A stretch of DNA of 64,000 nt from Luteibacter anthropi. Its GTDB lineage: Bacteria; Pseudomonadota; Gammaproteobacteria; Xanthomonadales; Rhodanobacteraceae. The stretch spans positions 94,147-158,146 of the forward strand of contig NZ_JAARLZ010000013.1 in NCBI RefSeq assembly GCF_011759365.1. Direction: 5' to 3'. Below the pieces are notes generated by a model that did no database searches, was not told where the DNA came from, and was given only the letters and a program-made list of their open reading frames with translations. The first letter of the stretch is position 1; each line of letters begins with the position of its first letter. Both the position numbers and the translations under genes were made by a program. Positions 46,976 through 56,193 of this stretch are shown in pieces.

Positions 46976-48766
46976 TCAGGCCACCCGTTCCGCCCGCTGA
47001 TCCTGCGCCGCTTCCAGGGCCTTGCTCACCTTCTCCCGCTCGACCTTCAACCGCTCGGGCATGCGCTCACCGAACCCATCAAGGTACGTGCCGATGGCAT
47101 TGAGCTCCTCGATCCACCCCTCGACATCCACGTGCAGCAGCTCATCGACCGTGGTCGCCGGAATCGCCAGCCCCTCGGTATTGAGCTCGCCACGCGCCGG
47201 CACCGTGCCGATCGGAGTGTCGTGCCCGCTGGCCAGCCCCTGCACGCGCTGGATCATCCAGTCGAGCACGCGAAGGTTCTCGCCATAGCCCGGCCACATG
47301 AAACGACCATCGGCATCCTTGCGGAACCAGTTCACGTGGAAGATGCGCGGCAGCTTTGCGCCCGGCTTGTCGAACGACAGCCAGTGGGCGAAATAATCGG
47401 CGAAGTTGTAGCCGCAGAACGGCTTCATCGCCATGGAATCACGACGCAGCACACCCACCGCGCCTGTGGCGGCAGCCGTGGTTTCCGACCCCATCGCCGC
47501 ACCCACCAGCACGCCGTGCGCCCAGTCCTTCGACTCGAACACCAGCGGCACCAGTGACGGACGGCGACCACCGAAGACGATGGCCGAGATCGGCACGCCC
47601 GCGGCGTCTTCCGATTCCGGCGCCCAGCTGGGGCACTGCTTCGCACTGACGGTGAAGCGAGAGTTGGGATGCGCGGCCGGACCGTTGGCCGGATCGTACG
47701 GACGACCCTGCCAGTCGGTAACCGGCTTGCCTTCGTCGAGGCCTTCCCACCACGGACGGTTGTCGGCGGTGACGGCCACGTTGGTGAAGATGGCATCGTG
47801 GCCCAGCGTGGCCAGCGCGCTGGGATTGGTGTTGGCACCCGTGCCCGGGGCTACGCCGAAGTAGCCGGCTTCCGGATTGATCGCCCACAGGCGGCCGTCC
47901 TTGCCCGGCGTCATCCAGCAGATGTCGTCGCCGACCGTCCAGACCTTCCAGCCCGCCTTGCGGTAGCCCTCGGTGGGGATGAGCATGGCGAGGTTCGTCT
48001 TGCCGCAGGCCGACGGAAACGCAGCGGCGATGTAGTGCTTTTCGCCCTTCGGATTCTCGATGCCCACGATAAGCATGTGCTCGGCCAGCCAGCCTTCGCG
48101 GCGTGCCTGGTGGCTGGCGATGCGCAGCGCATGGCACTTCTTGCCCAGCAGGGCGTTGCCGCCGTAGCCCGAGCCGATCGACTTGATCGTGAGCTCTTCG
48201 GGGAAATGCATGATGAAGCGGCGATCCGGGTCGAGATCGCCCGTGGAATGCAGGCCCTTCACGAAGCTGCCCTCGCGCTCGATGCGCGCCAGGGCAGGGG
48301 CGCCCATGCGGGTCATGATCTTCATGTTGGCGACCACGTACGGGCTGTCCGTGATCTCCACGCCGCAACGCGACAGCGGCGAGTCGATGGGGCCCATGCA
48401 ATACGGGATCACGTACATCGTGCGGCCGCGCATCGCGCCGTCGAAGAGGGCATCCATCTTCGCGTGGGCGTCGGCCGGCGCCATCCAGTGGTTGTTCGGG
48501 CCCGCGTCGTCCTGCTCCGGCGTGCAGACGAAGGTGAGGTGCTCGACGCGCGCGACATCCGAGGGATGCGAGCGGTGCAGGTAGCTGCGCGGGTTGGTGG
48601 TCTCGTTGAGCGGGAGCAAATCGCCGCTTTCGAGCATGGTTGCTACCAGTCGTGCGTATTCCTGGTCCGAGCCGTCACACCAGAGGACCGAAGCCGCTCC
48701 GGTCAGGCGGGCGACATCGTCGACCCATCGATTGAGGGCTTCCAGGGAACTGCCTTGCGAACGCAT
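46976..48766 (-). CDS. pckG: Phosphoenolpyruvate carboxykinase (GTP)
   Basis: GTP-dependent conversion of oxaloacetate to phosphoenolpyruvate. The 596 residues include the P-loop with the reactive cysteine PSACGKTN (251-258), SIGSGYGGNALLGKKC, and the C-terminal kinase domain (MKPFCGYNFADYFAHW). MRSQGSSLEALN is the start; the longer frame upstream is not family-like. Gluconeogenesis and anaplerosis. A REP array follows. Confidence 0.96.
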   Translation of the reverse strand: MRSQGSSLEALNRWVDDVARLTGAASVLWCDGSDQEYARLVATMLESGDLLPLNETTNPRSYLHRSHPSDVARVEHLTFVCTPEQDDAGPNNHWMAPADAHAKMDALFDGAMRGRTMYVIPYCMGPIDSPLSRCGVEITDSPYVVANMKIMTRMGAPALARIEREGSFVKGLHSTGDLDPDRRFIMHFPEELTIKSIGSGYGGNALLGKKCHALRIASHQARREGWLAEHMLIVGIENPKGEKHYIAAAFPSACGKTNLAMLIPTEGYRKAGWKVWTVGDDICWMTPGKDGRLWAINPEAGYFGVAPGTGANTNPSALATLGHDAIFTNVAVTADNRPWWEGLDEGKPVTDWQGRPYDPANGPAAHPNSRFTVSAKQCPSWAPESEDAAGVPISAIVFGGRRPSLVPLVFESKDWAHGVLVGAAMGSETTAAATGAVGVLRRDSMAMKPFCGYNFADYFAHWLSFDKPGAKLPRIFHVNWFRKDADGRFMWPGYGENLRVLDWMIQRVQGLASGHDTPIGTVPARGELNTEGLAIPATTVDELLHVDVEGWIEELNAIGTYLDGFGERMPERLKVEREKVSKALEAAQDQRAERVA

Positions 48767-48865
48767 CCGTTGTGGTCTCCAGGTAAACGCAAGGCGCGAC
48801 AGTAGTTTGCGCTTCCTGGTATTGGCAAGGCACGGCGCAGCAAAACGCGCGCCGGGCATTCAGCT

Positions 48866-49456
48866 TCAGCCGTGCGGCCTGGCGGGCGTGAGCGTGGCGA
48901 TCATGTGTTCGACGTAGGCGTCGAATTCTTCGTGACTGATGCGCGGCAGGCCCAGCGTGAAGTTGAGTTGCAGGAAACCCACATAGGCCGCGTAGGTAAG
49001 GCGCGCGCGATGCAGCGCCGCCACCGGTTCGAGACCGGCTTCGCCGTAGAGGCGGGTGAGGAAGTCCATGCGCCGCTGCGAAACGCGCGCCATCACCGGC
49101 ACCACCTGCGGATGGTCCAGTGCCTTCAGCAGGGCGGCATAGACACGGTGGGGTTGCAGCTCGTGCGCCACGCGGCGGAACAGTTCCGGAAAGCGCTTCA
49201 GCGGATCGGGGATGCGCTCGATTTCGGCAAGCACTTCGCGTTCGCCGTATTCTTCCCAGCGTTCCAGCGCTGCCTGAAGCAGCGCCTCGCGGGTGCGGAA
49301 GTGCCAGTAAAAGCTACCCTTGGTGACGCCGAGGCGCCTCGCAAGCGCTTCGACGGCAAGGGCGCCGACGCCCTGTTCGGCGATCAGGGCTAGGGCGCCG
49401 TCTTCCCAGTCTTCGGCGGACAGACGGACGCGTTCGTTCTTGGCACCTTCGTTCAT
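48866..49456 (-). CDS. TetR-family transcriptional regulator
   Basis: 196 residues with an N-terminal helix-turn-helix (ALAVEALARRLGVTKGSFYWHF in parts; core GVTKGSFYWHF) and a ligand-binding C-terminal part. It is divergent from the alpha/beta hydrolase with 140 bases between them, and probably controls that gene and perhaps itself. The region holds two ATAC-N6-GTAT palindromes. Confidence 0.9.
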   Translation of the reverse strand: MNEGAKNERVRLSAEDWEDGALALIAEQGVGALAVEALARRLGVTKGSFYWHFRTREALLQAALERWEEYGEREVLAEIERIPDPLKRFPELFRRVAHELQPHRVYAALLKALDHPQVVPVMARVSQRRMDFLTRLYGEAGLEPVAALHRARLTYAAYVGFLQLNFTLGLPRISHEEFDAYVEHMIATLTPARPHG

Positions 49457-49522
49457 CGGCGCATGGTAACGGAGACAGGGCCATTTGCAATCCGGGGCAC
49501 CCCCGGCATGCTGCATAAGACC

Positions 49523-49598
49523 TTGACTTTGCGGGCCTTGCATGTCCATACGCGAGCGTATTGACGGGTTCTGCCCCAAACCACATACTCGGCCGTAT
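49523..49598. promoter_or_regulatory. Candidate TetR operators and promoter between tetR and hydrolase
   Basis: Two 14-base palindromes, ATACGCGAGCGTAT (49548-49561) and ATACTCGGCCGTAT (49585-49598), share ATAC-N6-GTAT and lie 37 bases apart. A TTGACT -35-like hexamer at 49523-49528 is followed by a poor -10 overlapping the first palindrome. The second covers the hydrolase start codon. Binding is inferred. Confidence 0.55.
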
Positions 49599-50475
49599 GG
49601 TAGCCCAACCGACCACCGTCCCCTCCACCCGGCAGCGCCTGGCCTCGTACGACGGCCTCGCCCTGGCAACCCAGCACTGGCGCGGCGAGCGCGAGCCCGC
49701 GCTGGTGTTCGCGCACGGCTTCGGCCAGACCCGGCACGCCTGGAACGGCAGCGCCCGTGCCCTGGCGGGTCAGGGCTACGACGCCACCACCTTCGACGCG
49801 CGCGGTCATGGCGAGAGCGCCTGGGCAGCCGACGGCGAATACCATATGGAACAATTCGTCGGCGACCTCCTGGCCGTCACGAAGCACGCCACGCCCGCCG
49901 CGGGCCGCAAGCCCGTGCTGATCGGCGCCTCCATGGGTGGCCTGCTGGCCATGGTGGCCGCCGGTGAGCCGGAATACGCCGCGCCGTTCTCGGCCCTGGT
50001 GCTCGTGGATATCACGCCGCGCTGGGAGACGAAGGGTGTCGAGCGCATCCTCGGCTTCATGCGCGCCCACCCTGATGGCTTTGCCAGCTACGACGAGGCG
50101 GCCTCGGCCATCGAGGCTTACCTGCCGCATCGTCGCGAACGCAAGACGGAAGAACAGCTCAAGCCCCTGCTGCGCCAGGGCGACGATGGTCGCCTGCGCT
50201 GGCACTGGGACCCGGCCATGCTCGACGGCGTGGTCCACGAGAGCGAGCGCTACCAGCCCCGCCTGTTCGCCGCCGCGGCGAACATCCAGGTGCCGGTGCT
50301 GCTGCTCTCTGGCGCGCGCAGCGACGTGGTGTCCAGCCACACCGTCGACGAATTCCTCCGCGTGGTGCCGCATGCGCGTCATGTCTCGCTGGCCGATGCC
50401 ACCCATATGGTGGCCGGCGACGCGAACGACGCCTTCACCCGCGAGATAGCACGGTTCGTCGAAACACTTTCCTGA
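49597..50475 (+). CDS. Alpha/beta hydrolase
   Basis: 292 residues of the alpha/beta hydrolase fold. The oxyanion block is AHGFGQTRHAW, the nucleophile elbow is GASMGG (Ser112), and the acid and His follow (HVSLADATHMV region). Substrate unknown; position next to a TetR regulator and fadE suggests a lipid or aromatic ester. ATG 49597 fits; upstream TTG 49561 is a weaker choice. Confidence 0.9.
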   Translation: MVAQPTTVPSTRQRLASYDGLALATQHWRGEREPALVFAHGFGQTRHAWNGSARALAGQGYDATTFDARGHGESAWAADGEYHMEQFVGDLLAVTKHATPAAGRKPVLIGASMGGLLAMVAAGEPEYAAPFSALVLVDITPRWETKGVERILGFMRAHPDGFASYDEAASAIEAYLPHRRERKTEEQLKPLLRQGDDGRLRWHWDPAMLDGVVHESERYQPRLFAAAANIQVPVLLLSGARSDVVSSHTVDEFLRVVPHARHVSLADATHMVAGDANDAFTREIARFVETLS

Positions 50476-50528
50476 GACGCTTTTCGTAGTAAACCCGGCA
50501 TCGAGCCGAACGTAATGAGGTGACACCC

Positions 50529-53000
50529 ATGTCTGCGATCCTGGTTGTGCTGGCGGCGCTCATCGCCTCCGGTGCATGTGCCTACCACCGCACGTCCCTT
50601 AAGACGTGGGCCATCGCCACGGCGGTGACGACGCTCGTCGTCGGCATCCTTGCCGGCGCCCCGGTCACCACCATCGTCCTGCTGATTTTGCTGGCGATCG
50701 TGGCCGTGCCGCTGCTGATGGTCGACTTCCGCCGCAAGAAGATCTCGGCGCCGCTGCTGTCGATGTTCGCCAAGGTCACGCCGAAGCTCTCCGAAACGGA
50801 GCAGACGGCGCTGGAAGCCGGCACCGTCGGTTTCGAAGGCGAGCTGTTCTCCGGCAAGCCGAACTGGTCCGAACTGCTGAAGCAGCCGAAGCCGGAACTA
50901 TCGGTGGAAGAGCAGGCCTTCCTCGACGGCCCGGTCGAAGAACTGTGCGCCATGGTCGACGACTGGCAGATCAGCCACGAACTGGCCGACCTGCCGCCGG
51001 AAATCTGGGACTTCGTGAAGAAGCACAAGTTCTTCGGCATGATCATCCCGAAGAGCTACGGCGGTCTCGGGTTCTCGGCGCTGGCCCACTCGGCCGTGTT
51101 GCAGAAGCTGTCCAGCATGTCTGCCACGCTGTCTTCCACCGTGGCCGTGCCCAACTCGCTCGGACCGGGCGAGCTGCTGATGCACTACGGCAGCGATGAG
51201 CAGAAGAACCACTTCCTGCCGCGCCTGGCCGATGGCCGCGAGATTCCCTGCTTCGCGCTTACCGGCCCGTACGCAGGCTCCGATGCCACGTCCATTCCTG
51301 ATTTCGGCATCGTCTGCAAGGGCACGTGGAACGGCGAGGAAACCGTCGGCATCCGCCTCACCTTCGACAAGCGCTACATCACGCTGGCGCCCATCGCCAC
51401 CATCGTGGGCCTCGCCTTCCGCATGTACGACCCGGACAAGCTGCTGGGCGACAAGGAAGACCTGGGCATCACGCTCGCCCTGCTGCCGCGCGAAACCCCG
51501 GGGCTGCAGATCGGTCGCCGTCACTTCCCGCTCAACACGCCGTTCCAGAACGGCCCGATCCACGCCAAGGACATGTTCGTTCCGCTGTCCGTGCTGATCG
51601 GTGGTCCGCACATGGCCGGCCAGGGCTGGCGCATGCTGGTCGAGTGCCTGTCGGTGGGTCGTGCCATCTCGCTGCCGTCCAACGCCACCGGCGCCTCGCG
51701 CATGGCCGTGGCTGCCACGGGTGCCTACGCCCGCATGCGCAAGCAGTTCGGCCTGGCCATCGGTCGTTTCGAAGGCGTGGAAGAAGCCCTGGCCCGCATC
51801 GGTGGCCTCACCTACGCCACCCAGGCGCTCTCGCGTGCCACGGCCGCTGCCGTGGACCGTGGCGAGAAGCCGGCCGTGCCCTCGGCCATCGCCAAGTACC
51901 ACGCCACCGAATGGTCGCGTCAGATCGCGGCCGATGCGATGGACGTGCACGGCGGCAAGGGCGTGATCCTCGGCCCGAAGAACTACATGGGTCGCGGCTG
52001 GCAGGGCGTGCCCATCGCCATCACGGTGGAAGGCGCGAACATCATGACGCGCAGCCTCATGATCTTCGGCCAGGGTGCCATCCGCTGCCACCCATACGTG
52101 CTGAAGGAAATGCAGACGCTCGGCATCGCCGATTACCGCGAGCGCCTGAAGACCTTCGACAAGGTGCTGTTTGGCCACATCGGTTTCGGCTTCTCCAACG
52201 CGGTGCGCAGCTTAGTGCTGGGCCTCACGGCGGCGAAGATCGGCGACACCGCCGGCGATGCCTACACCCGCCGCTACTACCGCAAGCTCAACCGCTACTC
52301 GGCGGCGCTGGCGCTGTGCGCCGACGTCTCTATGGGCGTGCTGGGCGGCAAGCTGAAGTTCAAGGAAAAGCTCTCGGCCCGCCTCGGCGACGTGCTCTCG
52401 TACCTCTACATCGCCAGCGCGATGCTCAAGCGCTACGAAGACACCGGCCGTCCGGAATCTGATCGCCCGCTGCTCGCCTGGGCGTTCCACGAGTGCATGT
52501 GGCGCATCCAGAACGCGCTCGACGGCGTGATCCGCAACTTCCCGGTGCGCCCGGTGGCCTGGCTGCTGCGCGCCCTGGTGTTCCCGTGGGGCCGTCGCGA
52601 AGTGCCGCCGTCCGATCGCCTGGGCCGTCGCGTCGCAGCGCTCATCACGGCGCCCAGCGAAGCCCGCGATCGCCTGATGACCTGGTCGTACATCACGCCC
52701 ACGGCCAACAACACGGTCGGCCGCATGAACGCGATCCTGCCTGACGTGATCGCCGCCGAGCCGGTGGAGCGCAAGTTCGTCAAGGCGCTCAAGAGCGGCC
52801 AGCTGCGCGCCCACACGTACAACGAGCAGCTGGTGGAAGCCGAGAAGCTCGGTGCCATCAACGCGGCGGAGCGTGAACTGCTCCAGCGCGTGCGCGATGC
52901 GGTGGCCGAATTCATCTCGGTGGACGACTTCGATGGCGACGAGCTGCGCGCCGCCGTAGTGCGCAAGGCCGAGAAGATGCAGGCGTCGAAGGCGGCGTAA
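50529..53000 (+). CDS. fadE: Acyl-CoA dehydrogenase, FadE type
   Basis: First step of fatty-acid beta-oxidation, passing electrons to EtfAB. The 823 residues start with two hydrophobic segments, and then carry the acyl-CoA dehydrogenase fold in FadE style (SYGGLGFSALAHS, ALTGPYAGSDATSIPD, MDVHGGKGVILGPKNY). The length is close to that of E. coli FadE. A GAGGTGA site 6 bases before ATG 50529 sets the start; GTG 50520 is the other option. A terminator follows. Confidence 0.96.
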   Translation: MSAILVVLAALIASGACAYHRTSLKTWAIATAVTTLVVGILAGAPVTTIVLLILLAIVAVPLLMVDFRRKKISAPLLSMFAKVTPKLSETEQTALEAGTVGFEGELFSGKPNWSELLKQPKPELSVEEQAFLDGPVEELCAMVDDWQISHELADLPPEIWDFVKKHKFFGMIIPKSYGGLGFSALAHSAVLQKLSSMSATLSSTVAVPNSLGPGELLMHYGSDEQKNHFLPRLADGREIPCFALTGPYAGSDATSIPDFGIVCKGTWNGEETVGIRLTFDKRYITLAPIATIVGLAFRMYDPDKLLGDKEDLGITLALLPRETPGLQIGRRHFPLNTPFQNGPIHAKDMFVPLSVLIGGPHMAGQGWRMLVECLSVGRAISLPSNATGASRMAVAATGAYARMRKQFGLAIGRFEGVEEALARIGGLTYATQALSRATAAAVDRGEKPAVPSAIAKYHATEWSRQIAADAMDVHGGKGVILGPKNYMGRGWQGVPIAITVEGANIMTRSLMIFGQGAIRCHPYVLKEMQTLGIADYRERLKTFDKVLFGHIGFGFSNAVRSLVLGLTAAKIGDTAGDAYTRRYYRKLNRYSAALALCADVSMGVLGGKLKFKEKLSARLGDVLSYLYIASAMLKRYEDTGRPESDRPLLAWAFHECMWRIQNALDGVIRNFPVRPVAWLLRALVFPWGRREVPPSDRLGRRVAALITAPSEARDRLMTWSYITPTANNTVGRMNAILPDVIAAEPVERKFVKALKSGQLRAHTYNEQLVEAEKLGAINAAERELLQRVRDAVAEFISVDDFDGDELRAAVVRKAEKMQASKAA

Positions 53001-53023
53001 GCCCCGACGACAACGCAAAATGA

Positions 53024-53053
53024 AAAGGCCGCGAGCAATCGTGGCCTTTTTTT
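53024..53053 (+). terminator. Rho-independent terminator after fadE
   Basis: AAAGGCCGCGA and TCGTGGCCTTT stem around a GCAA loop, followed by seven T. Confidence 0.92.
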
Positions 53054-53060
53054 AACCCCT

Positions 53061-53148
53061 GTAGGAGCGCGCCTTGCGCGCGACCGGTTGAAACGATATC
53101 GATGGATGCACCTCACGATACCCGGTCGCGCGCAAGGCGCGCTCCTAC
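53061..53148. repeat. BIME between fadE and fimbrial cluster
   Basis: REP at 53061-53085 and inverted REP at 53124-53148 with the linker GTTGAAACGATATCGATGG. It resembles other BIMEs, but lacks the conserved TCGTTTCGA linker in full. Confidence 0.85.
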
Positions 53149-53162
53149 AGAAGCAGTTGTCT

Positions 53163-53314
53163 CCATGACGCCGGGTTACCGCTCGCACGGGAGCGACGTC
53201 CCATGGCCCGTCGCGCTCCCCAACGCGCCGGGGCCATTTCATCGCGCCGGTGCTGCTACCGGCACGATGTCCCCTGCCTGTCGATCCCGCACGAGCGGTA
53301 ACCCGGCGTCACGG
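53163..53314. repeat. 152-bp inverted-repeat element, about 35-base ends
   Basis: Ends CCATGACGCCGGGTTACCG... and ...CGGTAACCCGGCGTCACGG are inverted copies over about 35 bases with only a few mismatches. The middle holds further dyad-like GC words. It has no ORF. It could be a MITE, or a large transcription-ending structure for the two convergent transcription units. Confidence 0.75.
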
Positions 53315-53320
53315 AGAGAA

Positions 53321-54340
53321 TCAGTTGTAATCGAGTGTCAACATGGCCTGGGCGCCAATGCTGCCGGAAAGCAGAGGCACCGGCTTGCGGAAATACCTCG
53401 AAGCAAACGTCAGCAAGCTATCTCCTTTGATCGATGGTGTACTCCATGAGGTATTCATGGCGATGGGACGATCGTCACGTAGCAGTTGAAGCAATACGCC
53501 TTGCGCAGTCGAGTCGGCGGCAGGTGACAGCTCTGTACCAAAGTTGCCAGGATTGAGTGCGTCCTTCATTGTCAGGCGAAGGGAACGGCCATCCCCATCG
53601 CAGTGCAGGCCGACGGTGAAGCGTGCTGTGTTGGCTGCTGGTCCGGGTGCCGAAAGTTCGGAAGCAGCAATATCAGGCAATCGGAACGATACCTGGGACA
53701 GGCGACACGTGGGCTGCGTGACGTTGACGGCTAAACGCAGGCCGGATGGAATGGATATGCCAGGGTAGTCCTGAGGGGTGGTGGTAAAGGTCACAGCCAG
53801 TCGGTCCGGGACGGACGTCATCGCTGCTCCCCTGCCGACCACGGCGTACTCGAGATACGCTCCCCGCGAAGTGAAAACGTTGCCCGCAGAGGGTACTTCG
53901 CCAGGATTAAGAATGCTCGAGAGATTGGTCACCGGCACGCTGGCGCCTCCACCGGGAACGCTTCCGACATGCGTGACCAACCGGAAGATCAGTAGCGGTG
54001 ATGAGGGCGTCATTTCATATCCCGTATACCAGTACCCTTCGTTTGGTACGATCGATACGGGTCGAAGGATGCCCTCGCCACGCGAGAAAATAGCGACCCG
54101 TTCCGTTAACGAGCAGCCGGAGAAATAATGGTCCTGACCACGCCCGGTCAGCAATGACCAGCCCTTCAGTACGCGCGTGGTGGGTGCATCCGCATCGATC
54201 GCCGCGATGGTGATGCGGTCGCCGTAACTGCCTCCGGTGGAGGCGCTGGTGCATGCCATGCTTTTCATTGGCGCCGATACGAGCCCTGCGACGATCGACG
54301 CGATGAAGCGATTGGCAAGGTGAAAGCGTCGAAGCATCAT
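53321..54340 (-). CDS. Fimbrial tip adhesin-like protein 2
   Basis: 339 residues with an N-terminal signal/hydrophobic segment (ANRFIASIVAGLVSAPM) and Cys-containing adhesin domain (MACTSASTGGS, SGCSLTERVAIFS), then a C-terminal pilin domain (ADSTAQGVLLQLLRDDRPIAMN, and terminal AQAMLTLDYN). Paralogue of the upstream gene. It should sit at the fimbrial tip, possibly as a two-subunit adhesin. The 4-base overlap with the stop of the upstream gene fixes the start. Confidence 0.82.
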   Translation of the reverse strand: MMLRRFHLANRFIASIVAGLVSAPMKSMACTSASTGGSYGDRITIAAIDADAPTTRVLKGWSLLTGRGQDHYFSGCSLTERVAIFSRGEGILRPVSIVPNEGYWYTGYEMTPSSPLLIFRLVTHVGSVPGGGASVPVTNLSSILNPGEVPSAGNVFTSRGAYLEYAVVGRGAAMTSVPDRLAVTFTTTPQDYPGISIPSGLRLAVNVTQPTCRLSQVSFRLPDIAASELSAPGPAANTARFTVGLHCDGDGRSLRLTMKDALNPGNFGTELSPAADSTAQGVLLQLLRDDRPIAMNTSWSTPSIKGDSLLTFASRYFRKPVPLLSGSIGAQAMLTLDYN

Positions 54341-55380
54341 TGATAGTCGACCATCAAAGTGGCTTTTCCCCCAATGCTTCCCGAGAGAAATGCACCCGGC
54401 AAGCGGTAGTACCGAGCCGCCAGTTCCAGCGTGATGTTGCCTTTGACCGAAGGCGTGTTCCAAGACGTGTTCATGGCCAGCGGCATGCTTCCGCGCAAGA
54501 TCTGCAGCCTGACGCCTTGTGCCGTGGAATCCGCGGTAGGGGCCAGTTCCGTAGCCGCATTTCCCGGTGTGGTGGCATCCCTGATGCTGAAGCGAAGCGT
54601 TTTCCCTGCCAGGTTACAGTCCATTGATACATCGAAGCGTTTCGAATAGGCCGATGGACCGGGAGCAGACAAGGTGGTTGCATCGATATCGTCGAGCTTG
54701 ATCGCCTGGTCGGGAAAGGCGCAGGTGGGAAGTGGCAGGGTGATGGTCTGGTTGCTGGTAGGGCGGAGCGTCAGAGAAGGATAGTCCACCGGTGTCATGC
54801 TGAAGGTAAGGCGACCGGATGCTGCGGTCATGAGGCTGCCGCGTGCAACGATTCGATAGCGTATGAATGTCGCTCTACGGGTTTCCGTGTTACCCGCAGG
54901 AGGTATGGCCCCGGCACTGATGATCTCGTCAATGTTTCGCACGGGTGTTTCCGTCTGCGATGTGCTTCCGCTTGCACCGATGATCGCGACATGCTGGAAC
55001 ATGTACAAAGGTGACGTAGGGCTGAGCTGGTAGAGGCCGTAGATCCGGCCGCCATACGCCAGGTCGGTAACGTAGGTGAGTGGCCCTGTGATATGGGCCA
55101 CGATAGGTACGCGCTCATCCGGCGCACAGCCTGTGTAGTAGGAGCCAGTACCGGTCACCATCCAGTCTGAACTCGAAAGTTTGGTTCCCAGAGATGCTTC
55201 CCTGTACTCGATGGGGACATTGGTGGTGTGTCCAAAGCTTCCGCCTCCTGTCGTTCCGGTGCACGCGAGGACGGGCGAGGAGAGTAGTCCGAGAAAGGAT
55301 ATGGACGCGACCTTGCCGCCATGTTGTCCTATGGCGCGACAAAGAGAAATAGTCATGGGCTTGATGGTTACCTTCCTCAT
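54337..55380 (-). CDS. Fimbrial tip adhesin-like protein 1
   Basis: 347 residues, built like adhesin 2: cleaved N-terminus (FLGLLSSPVLACTGTTGGG), a sugar-binding-like N-terminal domain (YYTGCAPDERVPIV), and a C-terminal pilin domain (ADSTAQGVRLQILRGSMPLAMN...KATLMVDYQ). The ligand is unknown. Starts MRKVTIKP at a 4-base overlap with the chaperone stop. Confidence 0.82.
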   Translation of the reverse strand: MRKVTIKPMTISLCRAIGQHGGKVASISFLGLLSSPVLACTGTTGGGSFGHTTNVPIEYREASLGTKLSSSDWMVTGTGSYYTGCAPDERVPIVAHITGPLTYVTDLAYGGRIYGLYQLSPTSPLYMFQHVAIIGASGSTSQTETPVRNIDEIISAGAIPPAGNTETRRATFIRYRIVARGSLMTAASGRLTFSMTPVDYPSLTLRPTSNQTITLPLPTCAFPDQAIKLDDIDATTLSAPGPSAYSKRFDVSMDCNLAGKTLRFSIRDATTPGNAATELAPTADSTAQGVRLQILRGSMPLAMNTSWNTPSVKGNITLELAARYYRLPGAFLSGSIGGKATLMVDYQ

Positions 55381-56123
55381 GGAAGAATCGCCGTTGTCGT
55401 ATCCACCGTTGCGCCGTAGTCGTCGATCCACTGAAACGCCACCTTGCCAGCTTCAGGGCGTTTGTCGTTCCTCCCGTCACCGATCGCCATCCGCACGCTG
55501 GAATGCGGCGGAACCATCGCGGGTTCTTTCGTCACGCGGCCATCGGGAAGTGTCGCCTCGTTGATCGAGACGTAGTAATGGGTCGGATTGGTAACATCGA
55601 TATGGTCGCTTTCAGCCTCGCTTCCTACCTGCCAGCGGAGTTTGCCGGCAGCGTCCCGCGGCAGGCCCTGTAGCGCGCTGGGCCTGAAAAACAGTTTGAT
55701 CCGTGTACGTACTGCCAGCTGGAGCGTGTTCTCGCCCTGTGATGCTTCCGGCGCCGGAGGAATCTCGAGCACATTGAGGTAGTACACCGTAGCGCGATCG
55801 GCTGCCATGGGCTTGTCGGGCATGGGGAGATAGGTAAGACGCAGTGTCTGGCCCTGGCCCGGGTCCAGCCGTGTCAGGGGGGGAGTAAGCACGAATGGCA
55901 CGCGGATCGTACGAGGGCGCGCATTGGCATCGCCATCGTCGATCCAGCTCTGAACCATGGCGGGTACCTTGCCCTGGTTGGTGATCTGGATCGTCTGCTC
56001 CTTGCTGCCTTCGTTGAAGACGACACGCGTGCCGCCTACGACCACGCCCGCATGAGCGGGCATGAGCGTGGACGTGGCGATCAGGCCGGCGCATGCCAGC
56101 AGGCGGATCTTCCGTGGAAACAT
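55377..56123 (-). CDS. Periplasmic fimbrial chaperone (PapD family)
   Basis: 248 residues with a signal peptide (LACAGLIATSTLMPAHA) and two Ig-like domains: GVVVGGTRVVFNEGSKEQTI, then RPSALQGLPRDAAGKLRW and PPHSSVRMA. Caps pilin subunits by donor-strand complementation and hands them to the usher. The order in this operon, with the chaperone after the pilins, is less common. Confidence 0.94.
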   Translation of the reverse strand: MFPRKIRLLACAGLIATSTLMPAHAGVVVGGTRVVFNEGSKEQTIQITNQGKVPAMVQSWIDDGDANARPRTIRVPFVLTPPLTRLDPGQGQTLRLTYLPMPDKPMAADRATVYYLNVLEIPPAPEASQGENTLQLAVRTRIKLFFRPSALQGLPRDAAGKLRWQVGSEAESDHIDVTNPTHYYVSINEATLPDGRVTKEPAMVPPHSSVRMAIGDGRNDKRPEAGKVAFQWIDDYGATVDTTTAILP

Positions 56124-56193
56124 GGTTGACCTCGGGGAAAGGGATGGAGCGCGTACCGGCGGCCGGGGTAGGCGGCCGCCGGTAGCGGATGGC

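Noticed and set aside
47669..48805. 378-codon plus frame antisense to pckG
   Set aside because: pckG has clear motifs throughout; this frame has no recognisable domain or ribosome site.
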